From Carya illinoinensis (Eukaryota; Streptophyta; Magnoliopsida; Fagales; Juglandaceae): a DNA stretch of 64,000 nucleotides. Positions within the stretch are counted from its first letter, which is position 1. The number at the start of each line of letters is the position of its first letter. A model generated the notes under the pieces. The model was not told the origin of the DNA. It searched no databases and saw only the letters and a program-made list of their open reading frames with translations. Of the stretch, positions 10,310 through 21,851 are shown one piece after another. The stretch lies in the NCBI RefSeq assembly GCF_018687715.1, contig NC_056758.1:3410001-3474000 (forward strand). Reading direction: 5' to 3'. The translations under genes and the position numbers were made by a program.

Positions 10310-13300
10310 GGTTTGGGGGTCATGGTTAGAATGGTTGATAATATGTATTTCCTTTCATGGTTAGAATGTTAAGTATTCATACACATTTACTTATATGTAT
10401 TTATACACAATTGAATATTTGTTAAAGCTGGTTTGCTCTCAACTCTTCTGATTTTTTGTCATTTTCAGCTTTTGAAAGGTGTATTGAGCTGTGCAACACA
10501 GGAAGTAAAAGATCTTTACCACCTCCTAGAGCATGATTTTCTTCCTATGGATCTTGCATCAAAGATACAGCCCTTCTTGACCAAAATTTCTAACCTTGGG
10601 GGTAAGCTTTCTTCAGCTCCCTCTCTTCCTGAAGTCCAACTGTCAAAATACGTTCCTGCCCTGGAAAAGCTTGCTACCCTCAGGTTGCTTCAGCAGGTGC
10701 ACTTGTGTTGATTTTTATCGCACCTGTGAACTTCATTGTACCACCCTTTTGTTCAAAGAGAATTTGTTTTTCATATCTTACTTTATATTATGTTTTTTCA
10801 GGTGTCTCAGGTGTATCAGACACTGAAAATTGAGAGTTTATCTCAGATGATCCCCTTTTTTGAATTTCCTGTGATTGAGAGGATTTCTGCAGATGCTGTT
10901 AAATATAATTTCATAGCTATGAAAGTTGACCATATGAAGGGTGTTGTATTGTTTGGTAATTCGGTAAGTGAAATTCACACTTTCTCAGCTTATTTCTTTT
11001 CCTGACAAAGGGAGGCTACAATTAGTTGCTGATTAGCTATTTATCCTTAGAAATAATCTTCTGCTAAACTCAAATTTCAGCTGCTCTGGGTATTAGATTG
11101 TGATTCTGATGATGCATCTTTTAATATATTTAATTAGTGTGTTCATTGTGGATAAAATATGCCATCAATATTTCTCATGGTTCTTGAGGTTCTGCCATTC
11201 GATCAGTTTTTATGTTTTGCATGTTTTTAATGCATCTTGAGTTATCTAAAAAAATGTATGTAATAGGAAATGTTTCTTAGATGTTCTCAATCTCCCTTAT
11301 AAAAATAAAATAAAAAAAGATTAGTTTTCAAACTCCCTTGTCCCTGATTTACAAAATTACTCTTTTTTTCACCTTTCACCTTATGTATGGAGAGTGGAGA
11401 CCTACCTCTCTCTCGCCCTCTCTCAATGTTTTTATTTTCTGGCTTTCTGAGTCTGAGCTCTTGATCCCAATGGACCTTGCACCAATTCTTGCCTTTTTGT
11501 TTTGTTTTTTTTTTGGCTGAAATGAATGCGTACCAGATGTTTGGGAAATATTCCATCCATTCTTGCTGCCAATGGGATTGTAAAAATTGTTATGATTTTT
11601 ATATTTCTTATTTTTGGAGTAAGAATTCGATTGATCTCTTTGGGCTTACTCTTACAGGGCCTTGACTCTGAAGGCTTCCAGGATCACTTGGTTATCCTTG
11701 CTGAATCCTTAAATAAAGCAAGAGCCAAGATTCATCCACCTGCAAAGAAAGCAACAAAACTAGGAGAAATGTTGCCCGGTTTGGCGGATCTTGTGGAGAA
11801 GGAGCACAAGAGACTTCTTGCTCGAAAATCAATCATTGAGAACAGGAAGGAAGCACAAGAACTCCTGCTTTTGGAAATGGTATGTCAAGCTTGCTTACTG
11901 AGGAGGTGGCTTTATTTATTTATTTTTATTTACTTTAGTCTGAATGGAATGCAATTTTCTTTCTGTGCTTCCAAGGAACGTAATGCAGAGATGAGAAGGA
12001 AAAAACAACAGCAGATTGCTGAAGAGGAAGAGAAACGGAGGCTTGCATCTGAGATTGAGAAGAGGAAGAATCAAATGATCCTTGATGAAATACACGACAA
12101 GGAGATTGCACAAGCAAAAGCTCTACTTGAGGATGTTGGAAAGCACCGCAAGAAGAAGTTAAGGAAGTCAGTTTTAGATGGAGTAAGTGAAAAATTGGTC
12201 TCATTTAATCTTTATGTGCGTGTATGGGCCAAGTTTAACAATTTTCTGTTCAAACAGGAAAATGTGACGAAACAAACTATAATGGAGATGGCCCTGAGTG
12301 AGCAGCTGAGGGAGAGACAGGAAATGGAGAAGAAACTACAAAAACTAGCTAAGACAATGGATTATTTAGAAAGAGCAAAAAGAGAAGAGGCGGCTCCCTT
12401 GATTGAAGCTGCATTTGAACATCTTTTAGTTGAAGAGAAGGTGCTTCATGAACGTGAGCAGCAGGTATGTTTATATGTTATCTGTTTTCTATCTGCACAC
12501 ACACACTTGTACTTTTAGGTGATGTTGCTTTTATATCAAGTTTTATCATGCTTCATTTGAGTTTAAATCTACCTTCACTTCCTAGTCCTTTTGCTCTCCC
12601 TTCTCTTACATTTGTACACATGCATACATGTGCCTGTGCGCTCACATACATGCGCACGCACAGATGCTTGTAGATGTTATAGCTTTTATATCAAGCTTTA
12701 TCATCCTTTATTTGAGTTTAAATCTCCCTCCACTTCCCAGTCCTTTTTTCTCTCTTTTTCTACATTTGTGCATTTAGTTCTCTTTGATGCATCGCAGCTA
12801 GAAGTTGAGCTAAGCAGACAGCGGCATGATGGGGACCTCAGGGAGAAGAATAGATTGTCACGGATGTTGGACAATAAGGTCAGCTGGTTTTTGACTAATC
12901 TTTCAACTCTTATTACCAGTGGAAAATTGCTCTTTATTTGTTTGTGTGCATGTACGTACCTGGGCTTCTGTGATGGCATGCCATCTGTCCACTTATGACT
13001 TGTGTACAATGATATTTTACAGCGTTAGTGACTTTCATGCTCTTACAAATTTGCTGTGTATTCTTTCTTGCACAGATAATATTCCAGGAAAGAGTGACAA
13101 GCCTTAGGCAAGTGGAGTATGACAGACGTCGAGTGGAGAGAGAAGACCAAATTCAGCAAATGCGTCATACTCGGAAACGGGAGAGGGAAGCTATGAGAAA
13201 GACAATGTTTTTTGTGCAGAATGAAGAGGAGAAACAGAGGAAGATGGAGGAGGAGGAGGAAGCTCGCAAGCGGGAAGGTATATTTCTTTTTAGGAATGAT

Positions 13301-14009
13301 GATATGATCATGTTAGTCGATCTTTCTGAGAGGCGGTTTAATTCTGCCTTTACTAAAGCTTACGAGTGCAATTTTGTGTCTTAAGAATTTCTGAAGTTGC
13401 ATATCATTCACGGATGCTTTCCCTTATTTTATTCCAGAAATCTTTCACTAATTATCTTAAAAAACCCTGAAATTTGTTATTTTGTGTTGAAATGGATTGT
13501 TAATTGGCATCATGAACAATGCAGAGGCTGAGAGGCAAAGGAAGATAGACGAGGAACGCAGGGCAAAATTGGATGAGATTGCTGAGAAGCAGAGGCAAAG
13601 AGAGCGAGAATTAGAAGAAAAAGAACGGAAGAGGAGAGAATCTCTCTTGGGGAGATCGAGTAATGGGCTTTCTGAGCCAACTGTTGGTTCCCACCCATTG
13701 GAACCTGGAGCTGTGGCTCCTGCTACTGCCACAACTACTGCATCTGCTGCTGCCGCAACCACTGCTTCGGCTGCTGCTGCCACTGCTGGAAAATACGTGC
13801 CTAAGTTCCGGCGAGAGAGAACTGAAGACTCTGGGCAGGCTCCACCTTCTGAACCAGATCGATGGGGTAGCAGCAGGCAGGATGATCCCACATCCCAACC
13901 CAGTGATAGGTGGCGGACGGAAGATCGCCGGCCCTCCTTTGGTGGTGGTGGCTCGAGGTCTACTTGGTCCTCATCCAGAATACCTCCACGTGGTGGATCA
14001 GGACGCTGA
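7355..14009 (+). CDS. TIF3A1: Eukaryotic translation initiation factor 3 subunit A (eIF3a)
   Basis: Largest scaffold subunit of cytosolic eIF3, which binds the 40S ribosome and recruits mRNA. Coding exons: 7355-7400, 7847-8328, 9389-9604, 9744-10112, 10198-10227, 10469-10696, 10802-10963, 11658-11879, 11976-12182, 12258-12464, 12798-12878, 13076-13277 and 13525-14009. They join in phase to 978 aa, close to the roughly 990 aa usual in plants. The start [20 protein letters not shown] is the family N-terminus. A 5' leader intron (6601-7328) precedes the ATG exon. The PCI region lies at about residues 380-510 ([16 protein letters not shown] to [14 protein letters not shown]). A long Lys/Glu/Arg-rich helical region follows ([13 protein letters not shown]), then an Ala/Thr-rich stretch and a Gly/Arg/Ser-rich tail ending PPRGGSGR. 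Exon 5 is a 30-bp microexon. The frame is intact throughout. A telo-box lies upstream. Confidence 0.97.
7690..7809 (+). mobile_element. LINE 3' end fragment in eIF3a intron
   Basis: Contains GTATACTTCCTATTTACTTG followed by GGCTATGCC and ending TTACTTATGAAAAG. This is the 3' untranslated consensus seen, inverted, at 2530-2600 (GGGCTATACCCATTC in sense). A 5'-truncated sense copy; the left boundary is unclear. Confidence 0.5.
9001..9050 (+). mobile_element. Micro-insertion: A-tail stub with 20-bp duplication
   Basis: A perfect 20-bp direct repeat (9001-9020 and 9031-9050, beginning AAGTATTCGGG) flanks a 10-bp insert CT plus eight A. It has the structure of a retroposition that kept only the poly(A) end. 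In an intron of eIF3a. Confidence 0.55.
10279..10308 (+). repeat. Homopolymer G30 in eIF3a intron
   Basis: Thirty consecutive G, flanked by further G-rich sequence, 52 bp downstream of the 30-bp microexon. Its true length may be uncertain because such runs are hard to sequence. It could form a G-quadruplex in the pre-mRNA. Confidence 0.9.
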
Positions 14010-15522
14010 TTGGAGATGATCTTGGTTGAATTGCATGAACAAAAATCCAGTTTTGATTCTTGAAAGTTTGGCAAACCTACGAAAATGATCTTAATCCGTT
14101 TCTGAGCACCTTAGAAGTCTGTAGTTATCTCTCTTTTTTGTCCTTAAATGGCAAATTCAAGACGCATGTTGTAATCTTAAAGCTTCATATCATCTGTTAT
14201 TATTGTTATTATTTTCTACTTTCTCCACCGTGTTGGATTCATATTGTTTTCATTATCTTTTTGCTCCATTGCAAGATTGACTGCTTTTAATCCAAATGAT
14301 TTATAAAAGTTTAGGATGAGCAACTCTCGTTTAAGCCTATAAAAGAAAATGAGATTTTTATTTTATTTTATTTTTTCTAAGCAAGCATATTATAGATAAT
14401 ATAACGGTTAGAGGATAGATAGTTAGTGGGTTGGGAGGTCCTAACATTCACCTCAAAATAGCAAATACAATGCAGCAAAAAGATTAAAAAAAAAAAAGGA
14501 GAAAGAGAAAAAAATAGAGGGATCTGGGTTGACAGTTGACTTGACCCCATTCATGTCCTGTAAGGGAATGTCGCTTGAAGTGGTAATGAAACAAACCAAA
14601 AATGGTCTGATTAAATTGCGATTGAATGTTGTAGCGAAGGGACCTGTGCTGCATATTGATGATTTGGACTAGTTGTGAGAGTCTTATACTACCTCTTTCC
14701 AACGATGCTTAGTTAGGATAAGTAAAAACATAAGATAGTAGCAAGCTAGAGAAGTACTGAACCGCCGGAAGAAGACCACCTGTGATAGTGGTGGTGCATG
14801 GGAGACATGAGCTACACTAGACGAGAAAGAAAATGTTGAATCTAAGAGATCTAAGGTCGCTGACCCTAGAGAAGCCGTGCATGGTGGCAGGAGACACCCC
14901 TCAGTGTGAAGGCGCATGAATCTCATGCATTGGCTGGGCTGCGTGTGGGTCATGTGCCACTTCGATTGACTTTCGGCTACTGCTGCTTGGAAGATTAGCA
15001 ACAGGGGAGGTCTTTGGTGGGGGCACGTGGCAGTCTTTGAGTTTTGGAAAGTAGAAGATCGGCACTCTTCCTTGCTATAGACTAGAAAAGAAAGAAAAGA
15101 AAAGAAAAAAAAAAAAAAAACTAAAATGGACAGCTACTTGACAAACCATAGACGAGGAGGAGGGAGGAAGGAGCAGGAGCTCCAACCCTCCTCTGAAGTT
15201 AAGCGATTGGATGCTTGGGTTTTGGTGGGAGAGAGGGAAGGCTCTGGAGAGGAAAAAAGACCGTTGAGAAAGAGAGAGAGAGAGAGAGGCAACAGTCTAA
15301 CTTAATAAAGAAAACGAGATTTACTGGAAAAGGCTATTTTTTTTTTTAATTTTTATAGTGGGTTTTATTTTTTTAAAGATTTGCGAGGGGCTTGCGCTCA
15401 AAGCTTGTATTTAGTATTATTCGTTTTATGGAGACGTGTTATTCATGGTAATGATGATATTCATCGGAATATTGTGGAACATGTTATGAACAGTTTATAC
15501 TTACATTAATTGTTAAGAGTTT
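14010..15522. other. eIF3a 3' flank and intergenic DNA
   Basis: The first 300 bp is probably the eIF3a 3' UTR. Beyond it is moderately GC-richer sequence (14500-15250) with a short minus-strand open frame (14684-15001) that I do not recognise, an A-run at 15103-15120 and a GA-run at 15271-15289. No gene is supported. Confidence 0.5.
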
Positions 15523-15670
15523 TGCTATATACAAGCACAGTCACGCACTAATCTGTATACCAACACTGATTTATTCATACTTAAAATTTAAATTAACACT
15601 GTTGTCAATAAAATCTACTTTTTGACCAATCACATCACATTAGTACACAATTGTGCTTGCAACTATACTT
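15523..15670. mobile_element. Small inverted-repeat element (MITE)
   Basis: The left end (GCTATATACAAGCACAG ... GCACTAAT) pairs with the right end (ATTAGTACACAATTGTGCTT ... ACTATAC), giving imperfect terminal inverted repeats of about 30 bp around an AT-rich centre. No target duplication was confirmed. Confidence 0.5.
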
Positions 15671-16047
15671 TTCCAATTGTTAATTATATGGTAAGATGAT
15701 TGCATTGCATTCTATACTTTAGAAGTAACTAACAATTTCTCTGTACGAGAAGAGGAATTTCTCAGCGCTTTGATGATGAAAGTTTTCCTCGCTTTATTAA
15801 TCCTACTTTGTTTTGTGGAAGAATATTGAATTTGTATTGGTTTTGCAGTCATCCGATATATTTCTGCACTGATTTACTACTTTGTCCAACCATTTCTCAT
15901 GCTGTCTCATTCTGCGCTATATCCCATCCTAAATCTCAATTCGAGGGAATATTTATTAGCACCATATCAATCTATCTCGAGCCTCAACTTATTTGTCTTT
16001 TATAGTTCATTGTTTTATAAGAAGTGCTAAACAGTTACAAGCAGATT

Positions 16048-16182
16048 ATACATAAACAAATTTACAAACTGACGTGATTTTTTGTGATTTGTTAGATTTA
16101 TTTTACAATAAAAATAACTTTATAATTTGACATATCACGCCAAACTATATCAATTTATAAATTTACTTTTATTTAATCATTT
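16048..16182. mobile_element. Dispersed palindromic MITE, family A
   Basis: The end AAATTTACAAACTGACGTG and the inverse end CAATTTATAAATTTACTTTT flank a core containing TTACAATAAAAATAA. Close relatives sit at 22818-22950 and 50781-50919, and a fragment near 51645-51720. This is a short, AT-rich fold-back element of unknown superfamily. Confidence 0.55.
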
Positions 16183-16335
16183 TGTAACTAAAGTATTTCT
16201 CTTATTTTATTTGGTGATTATTTTTGAAGTATTTTATGTAGTTGGTTAAATTTATTAGTTTATTTTCTATGTTCCATGATTTTATGGCATTGGTAAAATA
16301 TTAGAAGTAAAATACTATTTTCTTTGCTTTTTAAT

Positions 16336-18000
16336 TTTTGGTGGGGAAGTACAGATGATCAATCTAAGATTCACTAGAAAAAATAGAATGTTTTATGTGA
16401 AGGGAAACAACATGGGGGATGTGGTTTTAGAAATTTATCAAGTTTCAATATAGCTCTATTGGCTAAGAAGGCATGAAGACTTCTTACATCTCCTAATTCT
16501 TTATCCAGTAGAATCTTTAAAGTAAAATACTACTCTCATTCTTCTGTATTACATTCTGGTCTGTGATCTAAACCTTCATTTGTGTGGAAAAGTATATGGT
16601 AGTCTATTGAATTATTAAATGAATGTATCATTTGGCGAGTGAGGAATGAGAGAGATCCATGTATGGAAAGATAAATGGCAACCAAGTGTGAGCATTGGTA
16701 AAATACAAACTCCAATACAAGTATTAACAGATGAAGTTGTGGTGGCGGACCTAATAGATGAGTAGCCGGGTTGGTGGAATATGAATTTATTACATAATTT
16801 TTTTTAATGATAATGACATTTCTACAATCTTAAAGATACCCATCCATTTATTTAATAGTGCAGACAAGTTGGTGTGGAAGGGCACTATAAATGGCATTTA
16901 CTTTGTGAAGAATACATATCATTTGCATATGCATCTTCAAACAATGAAGAGAGGTGTATCTTCAGACAGGTGGGATTGTGATCTGCCATGGAAAACAATT
17001 TGGGCTCTGCCTGTTACAAATGTTGTCGAGGTCTTCTTGTAGCGAGCTTGTACTGATTCACTACCAACAAAACAGAATTTGTTTAAAAGAAATGTTGTTG
17101 CTGATCCTAAGTATCCTATTTGTCTAAGGGAGGATGAAACACTAGGTCATGTGCTGTGGTATTGTCCTGCAGCTATTGATGTTTGGGTACTTGGAAATAA
17201 AACAAGGCCTCAGTCACGGCTACTGAATTTGGTTAGATTTTACAACAGATGATATCAAGATGGCCAGTATAGGATTTAGCATTGTTTGCATTTGTTGCTA
17301 GAGCTTTGGGATATAGGAGGAATAAATGAATTCATGAAGATGTGTTCTTACATCCAGAAGGATTATTCAATCCTGCTATGAGTGATCTTGCTGTGTTTCA
17401 AAGTGCATTGTAGACTGCACAGATACCCTCTTCCCCATGGGCCACCACTGTCTATGAATTTATATTGGGAGGCTCCACCAGCTACATGGATTAAAGTTAA
17501 TTGGGACTTGGGACTTAGCTACCAATCATGATTCTAATAGGATTGGTATTGGAGTGGTAATGCGTGATTGTGATGGTATGATACTAGCTAGTCTAATGAA
17601 GTCAATGACTTTTTGCTGGGAACTATGTATAGCTGAAGCTCGGGGTCTTCTACAAGCTGCCTTGTTATGCAAAGAATTTGGGTTGTGATCTTGTTTATTT
17701 GAAGGTGACTCACTTCAAGTTATTAATGCTAAGAAGTTTGGTTCTAGAAGTATTAGTCTGCTAGTATTTTATATTAAGTGTCTATTTATTGAACCTGATT
17801 GGCAACTTAGACATGTTAACAGAGAGGCTAATAAGGTGGCACATATATTAGCTTAAGAGGCAGTGAGGCTTAATTCAGAGTTGCTTGACATAGATGTTGT
17901 TGCACCTTGTATCTCTTCATTTGTAATGGCTGATAGCCAATTTTCTATGTGAATGAAGATGGTTTGTTTGTTTCAAAAAAATAAAAAAAGGAAAAGAAAA
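16336..18000 (+). mobile_element. Degenerate 5'-truncated LINE (ORF2 3' half, RNase H, poly(A))
   Basis: Conceptual translation across frames shows the order of a plant L1-type ORF2. FWWGS and GFRNLSSFNIALLAKKA (end of reverse transcriptase) come first, then a zinc-binding zf-RVT region with PICLREDETLGHVLWYCP (about 17110-17170). Last is an RNase H domain (IGIGVVMRDCDGMILAS near 17540, EGDSLQVIN near 17700, HVNREANKVAHILA near 17810). An A-rich tail closes it at about 17969-18000. Stops and frameshifts (for example within RNase H at 17680) make it a dead copy. The 5' half is absent. It lies 280 bp upstream of the mtSSB start codon, so its tail may border that promoter. Confidence 0.85.
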
Positions 18001-18073
18001 GAACGTGCATTTTCATGCTCTCCATAATAGACCATAAAAAACGAGTTCTGCATACAATTGTAGGCTTAGAACT

Positions 18074-18118
18074 TGGGCTAAAGAAGAATAGCCCAAACTC
18101 ATCTGGATCCAAGGCCCA
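18074..18118 (+). promoter_or_regulatory. Site II (TGGGCY) cluster upstream of mtSSB
   Basis: TGGGCT at 18074-18079, AGCCCA at 18090-18095 and GGCCCA at 18113-18118. The first two form an inverted repeat, TTGGGCTA...TAGCCCAA. Site II elements are TCP-factor targets common in nuclear genes for mitochondrial and growth functions, which fits the gene downstream. The position, about 170-210 bp before the ATG, suits a proximal promoter. Confidence 0.6.
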
Positions 18119-18283
18119 TACTGCTCGTGAAAACGCAATCCGGATGTGGATACAACTATCATACCCAAAGCTCAACGGGCAAATCATGGTCCGGACTTAG
18201 GCGCCTCTTCCCTCTAAAGCCCTCCTTCTCCCCCTTGAGCTGTCTTTGCACTTCTGCTTATCATTGAGCTCTTCGTTTCCAAA

Positions 18284-20845
18284 ATGAGTTCACTCGCCCT
18301 GCGATTCGCGAAGTTTCTGAGACTCTCTAATTCTACCCCACTTACTTCTTCTCTTGGTTCTCCCTTTATCTCTTCGTCTCTTTCTTTGAAATGCATTTGT
18401 ATACAAATGGTTGTATGTATATTAATGTACGAAAACATGTATATGGCTCTGATTTAGTCATTTAAATGATATAATTTGATCACAGACCATTTTTATATAT
18501 GGTTTGGTCTGGGTTTTCATTCCAAGACCTTGTCGCATACCGTTTTCGACAGGCGCGCGCACACATAAATGTGTAGACTTGAATAGATTTGCTTATTAAC
18601 TGACTGGTTATAAGTTGAAATTCATGTACTTTCATCCATGGCTTGTTTTTGTTTTAGTTCAATTTTCCTTTTGAATGACATCTCTTGCAGTGTTGGACAT
18701 AATCATCACGTTCATTCTTAGAGGATTTTTCACAAATACCTTATTGCCATAAAGAAGATTAAAAATTTTCAGGGTTATATTTTCTTTATTATTACAAAAA
18801 CTGGTTAATGAAAGTGTTTTTTTTATTTAGTAAAGTATTGGAAATGGTAATGTTAGGCGGACATTGTGTGCTGATTTTTTGTATGGTTTTAGTGGTTAGT
18901 GTGCAAAGAAGCTCAAAGCCGTGGTACTCAACTATGTCATTCGATAGTAACAATGGTGACGGAAAGAATGATGATGTTGAAGAAGATTTTGATACCTTTC
19001 TTGGTGACAAGGCAGTGGAGCTACAACCCCAAGGTGTGGATCCTAGAAGGGGTTGGGGTTTTCGAGGCGTCCACAAGGTATATTTGATTTAATTTTCAGT
19101 TGAGGTGTACAACGTGTTTCTTTGGTTTTTTTACGAGTGGTACTCTATTTATAAGTTTGAACAAGATACGTCCTATTTCATAATTCATGATTCAGAACTC
19201 TTTTAGTTCATTCTATTTTATTGGCTCCATTGATCCAAAATATATCTTGCTTTTGAGAAACGAACTGAATCCCTAATTGGAATGAATTGTATTGATCATA
19301 GGCTCAAAGGATGTTGTGAGACAAATACTGGATTTACATGGCTTACCTAATTTTTATTTTATTTATTTAAATTATTTTCATTTTACGTAATTGTTTGTGA
19401 CAATGGCAACTGGTTTGTGATTGTCCCATTTTTAAATTGGATCTGTAGTGAAACACAAGGTGTGAAGAATGACTCTTTTTTCTGAGTCATTGAAAGATGC
19501 CTCTGTTGTTTTGGTTTTTGGTTTCTTAGAAAATTTATGAAAAGATAAGACATCAAATAACATGAAACTTCCTTCATTTGGTAAATGTTCTTTTACCTAT
19601 TTGAGGTATTGGGACACCATAAATGCATAATACCTTAGATTGAATATATTATTCCTTTAAGTTTCCTCATGTTTGACACTGAATTTGATTATGCTCTCAT
19701 GCATTTAATACAGCGAATAATTTGACCCACCTTTTAGTATTTTTATACAGGCAATTATATGTGGAAAAGTTGGGCAAGCACCTGTGCAGAAGATCTTAAG
19801 AAATGGCCGAATGGTAACCATCTTTACGGTTGGGACTGGGGGCATGTTTGACCAAAGAAATCTAGGAGCAAAAGACTTGCCAAAACCTGCTCAGTGGCAT
19901 CGAATTGCCGTGCATAATGAACTACTTGGAGCTTATGCAGTACAACAACTCATTAAAAAGTGCGTATCCATTCTTTTGAGAACTCCATTAATCTTTTAAT
20001 GTCTCTATCTAATGCTTGAAGATTTATTGCAGCTCTTCTGTTTATGTTGAGGGAGACATTGAAACAAGAGTTTACAACGATAGCATTAATGGTGAAGTTA
20101 AAAATATACCAGAGATATGTGTTCGTCGTGATGGTATGTTATCCTTTAAAAAGAGATGATGTTGCTGTTCTCAGTTTTCTTCAGTGCAATTTGATGTCTC
20201 TTGCACCTCTTCACATATGCATGCATACATTATCCTTGAGTTAATTTTATGGGGATCTTTGAAGCGTGTGTGTCATTTTTCGACCTGTTTGATAGATAAA
20301 TATAACAAGGAGAAAAAGATGACTTTCAGTGTCCTACATGGGTTCTGAAGTGTTGAGATAGCAATAGCAAAATGGTGAAGAAACAGCCTTATTTAATGTA
20401 GTTTAGCATGCAAGCTCAAACACACAAAAAGGAATAAGATAAAGTGTTAAGAGTGTATTTGTTATGTACACCCCTGGGATTAGTCGGAATTCTGTTTCTG
20501 GATATCCGGTGCCAATAAAAAAAGGTGGATTTGGTATGTAGAATAGAATTTCATTTCATATACGTGGAAGCCTGAGTTTGATATTGGACAATGACATCAA
20601 AGTCCTTTTTGCGTGGTAACCTTGCAGGGAAAATCCACCTTATAAAGACTGGAGAAAGTATTAGCAGTATATCCTTCGATGATCTTCGTAAGTATTCTTG
20701 TTACCAAACGTTCAAGTGAAATGGTACTCGAGTATAGTAGTGTTGAATTCACACAATTAGTAGTGTTGACTGGTATAAGTTTATCTTTTAATATGTAATT
20801 ATTGGTTCCATATATCTATTATTGGCAGGGGAAGGATTGTTTTAG
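18284..20845 (+). CDS. MTSSB: Single-stranded DNA-binding protein, mitochondrial
   Basis: Nuclear gene for the bacterial-type SSB of mitochondria, an OB-fold protein that coats single-stranded mtDNA in replication and recombination. Exons: 18284-18356, 18893-19077, 19751-19959, 20033-20133, 20628-20687 and 20829-20845. They give about 214 aa. The N-terminus MSSLALRFAKFLRLSNSTPL is basic and hydroxylated, as expected for a mitochondrial presequence. The OB fold follows (GWGFRGVHKAIICGKVGQAP, TIFTVGTGGMF, WHRIAVHNELLGAYAVQQLI, VYVEGDIETRVYND). The end, SISFDDLREGLF, is that of plant MTSSB. The exon 1 donor at 18356 is weak (GTTCTC). Donors at 18398 (GTATAC) and 18416 (GTATAT) keep the same phase and would add 14 or 20 residues to the presequence. 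All other junctions are firm. Confidence 0.93.
20454..20540 (+). mobile_element. 5'-truncated SINE in mtSSB intron
   Basis: 20469-20525 carries the 3' end of the SINE at 704-927 (GGGATTAGTCGGAATTCTG ... CCGGTGCCAATAAAAAAA). Imperfect 15-bp direct repeats flank it, TGTATTTGTTATGTA at 20454-20468 and TGGATTTGGTATGTA at 20526-20540. Confidence 0.7.
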
Positions 20846-21347
20846 CAGAGAGTGAAATGAAATGGTCTGGAAGTGGCACTTACGGAAAAAGTGAGCTGTT
20901 GAAGCCTCACTTTCGTCACTAATATCCTGTTCGATTAACTGGACTGTAGCCAAGCTCTGTTAATGATGTCACCATTTATACTTTGGGGGCTGTAAATGTA
21001 AATTTATGGAAAAAGCTGATATAATTGATGGGATCTGCTATGAACTCGTGAGACACTATTTTTTTCTACAAACGTACTCTTTTTTTGCCTTGTTGAAAGG
21101 TAATACAGTTGTATCGTTGTTAGAATTTTCAGTTTGATAGATTTAGTTGATGTCTCGACTTGTAAGCTTCGAATACTTGCTGTAAACAGAGTTCTGCGTC
21201 TTTTTTCTTATATGCTTGTGGGTAGCCTCATTTGTAGGTATTCTGGAACATTTTATAAGTCTTTCTTTTCACTCCCCTTCAGTATTTCGAAGAAACCAAA
21301 AGAAGGGTTGCAAAATAGGAACAAGCTCAAGCATAACCTTTAAATTT
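20846..21347 (+). other. mtSSB 3' UTR and flank
   Basis: Non-coding sequence after the mtSSB stop codon, likely 3' UTR for the first 200-300 bp. Nothing else is recognised before the MITE at 21348. Confidence 0.5.
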
Positions 21348-21851
21348 GTTAGAAGTAAGGGTGTAACCGGTTCGGTTTGGTTTTAGACAAAATTTATGAT
21401 TGAACTGGTATGTACTAGTTTTGCATTTTCAAAAACTGATTACGCATCAGTTAGCCTCCTAAATCGGTATATTTGGTTTTACCGGTTCGGTCCGGTTTTT
21501 CGATTTTAATATATTCAGTATATTGGTATTACTAATGCATTTATCAAAAGAAATATATTGAGAATTTATTAGGCAATAAAATGTATTTAATATATATTTT
21601 TTATATTTAAAACATATGATCAAATAAATATTCATATTTAAGATTAAAATATTATGTTATAAATTATAATATATTATTTCATACATAATTATATATAATA
21701 TTAAAAATTAATAATATATATAATATGTGAATCAGTTCGATCTAGCGTTGGAAAACTTAAAACCGATTTAAGATAAAAACGGTCGAAAATCGAACTGAAC
21801 CAACTAGTCCAGGCCGGTTTTCCGGTTTATTTTTACACCCCTAGTTAGAAG
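21348..21851. mobile_element. Complete hAT-like MITE with 8-bp target duplication
   Basis: A 488-bp element (21356-21843) starts TAAGGGTGTAACC and ends TTTACACCCCTA, so the terminal inverted repeat is about 12 bp with one mismatch. The perfect 8-bp direct repeat GTTAGAAG flanks it (21348-21355 and 21844-21851). Eight-base duplications and TAGGGGTG-type ends are the mark of hAT transposons. Subterminal zones are rich in CCGGTT motifs; the core is AT-rich and non-coding. Same family as 1-500. Confidence 0.85.

Noticed and set aside
13278..13340. Possible box C/D snoRNA in an eIF3a intron (ATGATGA ... CTGA)
   Set aside because: Boxes are too close together and lack a terminal stem and guide region.
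13457..14074. 205-aa minus-strand frame opposite the eIF3a last exon
   Set aside because: Shadow of a low-complexity Ala/Arg-rich coding exon, no domain, and eIF3a explains the DNA.
14684..15001. 105-aa minus-strand frame
   Set aside because: No recognisable domain, no splice or promoter context.
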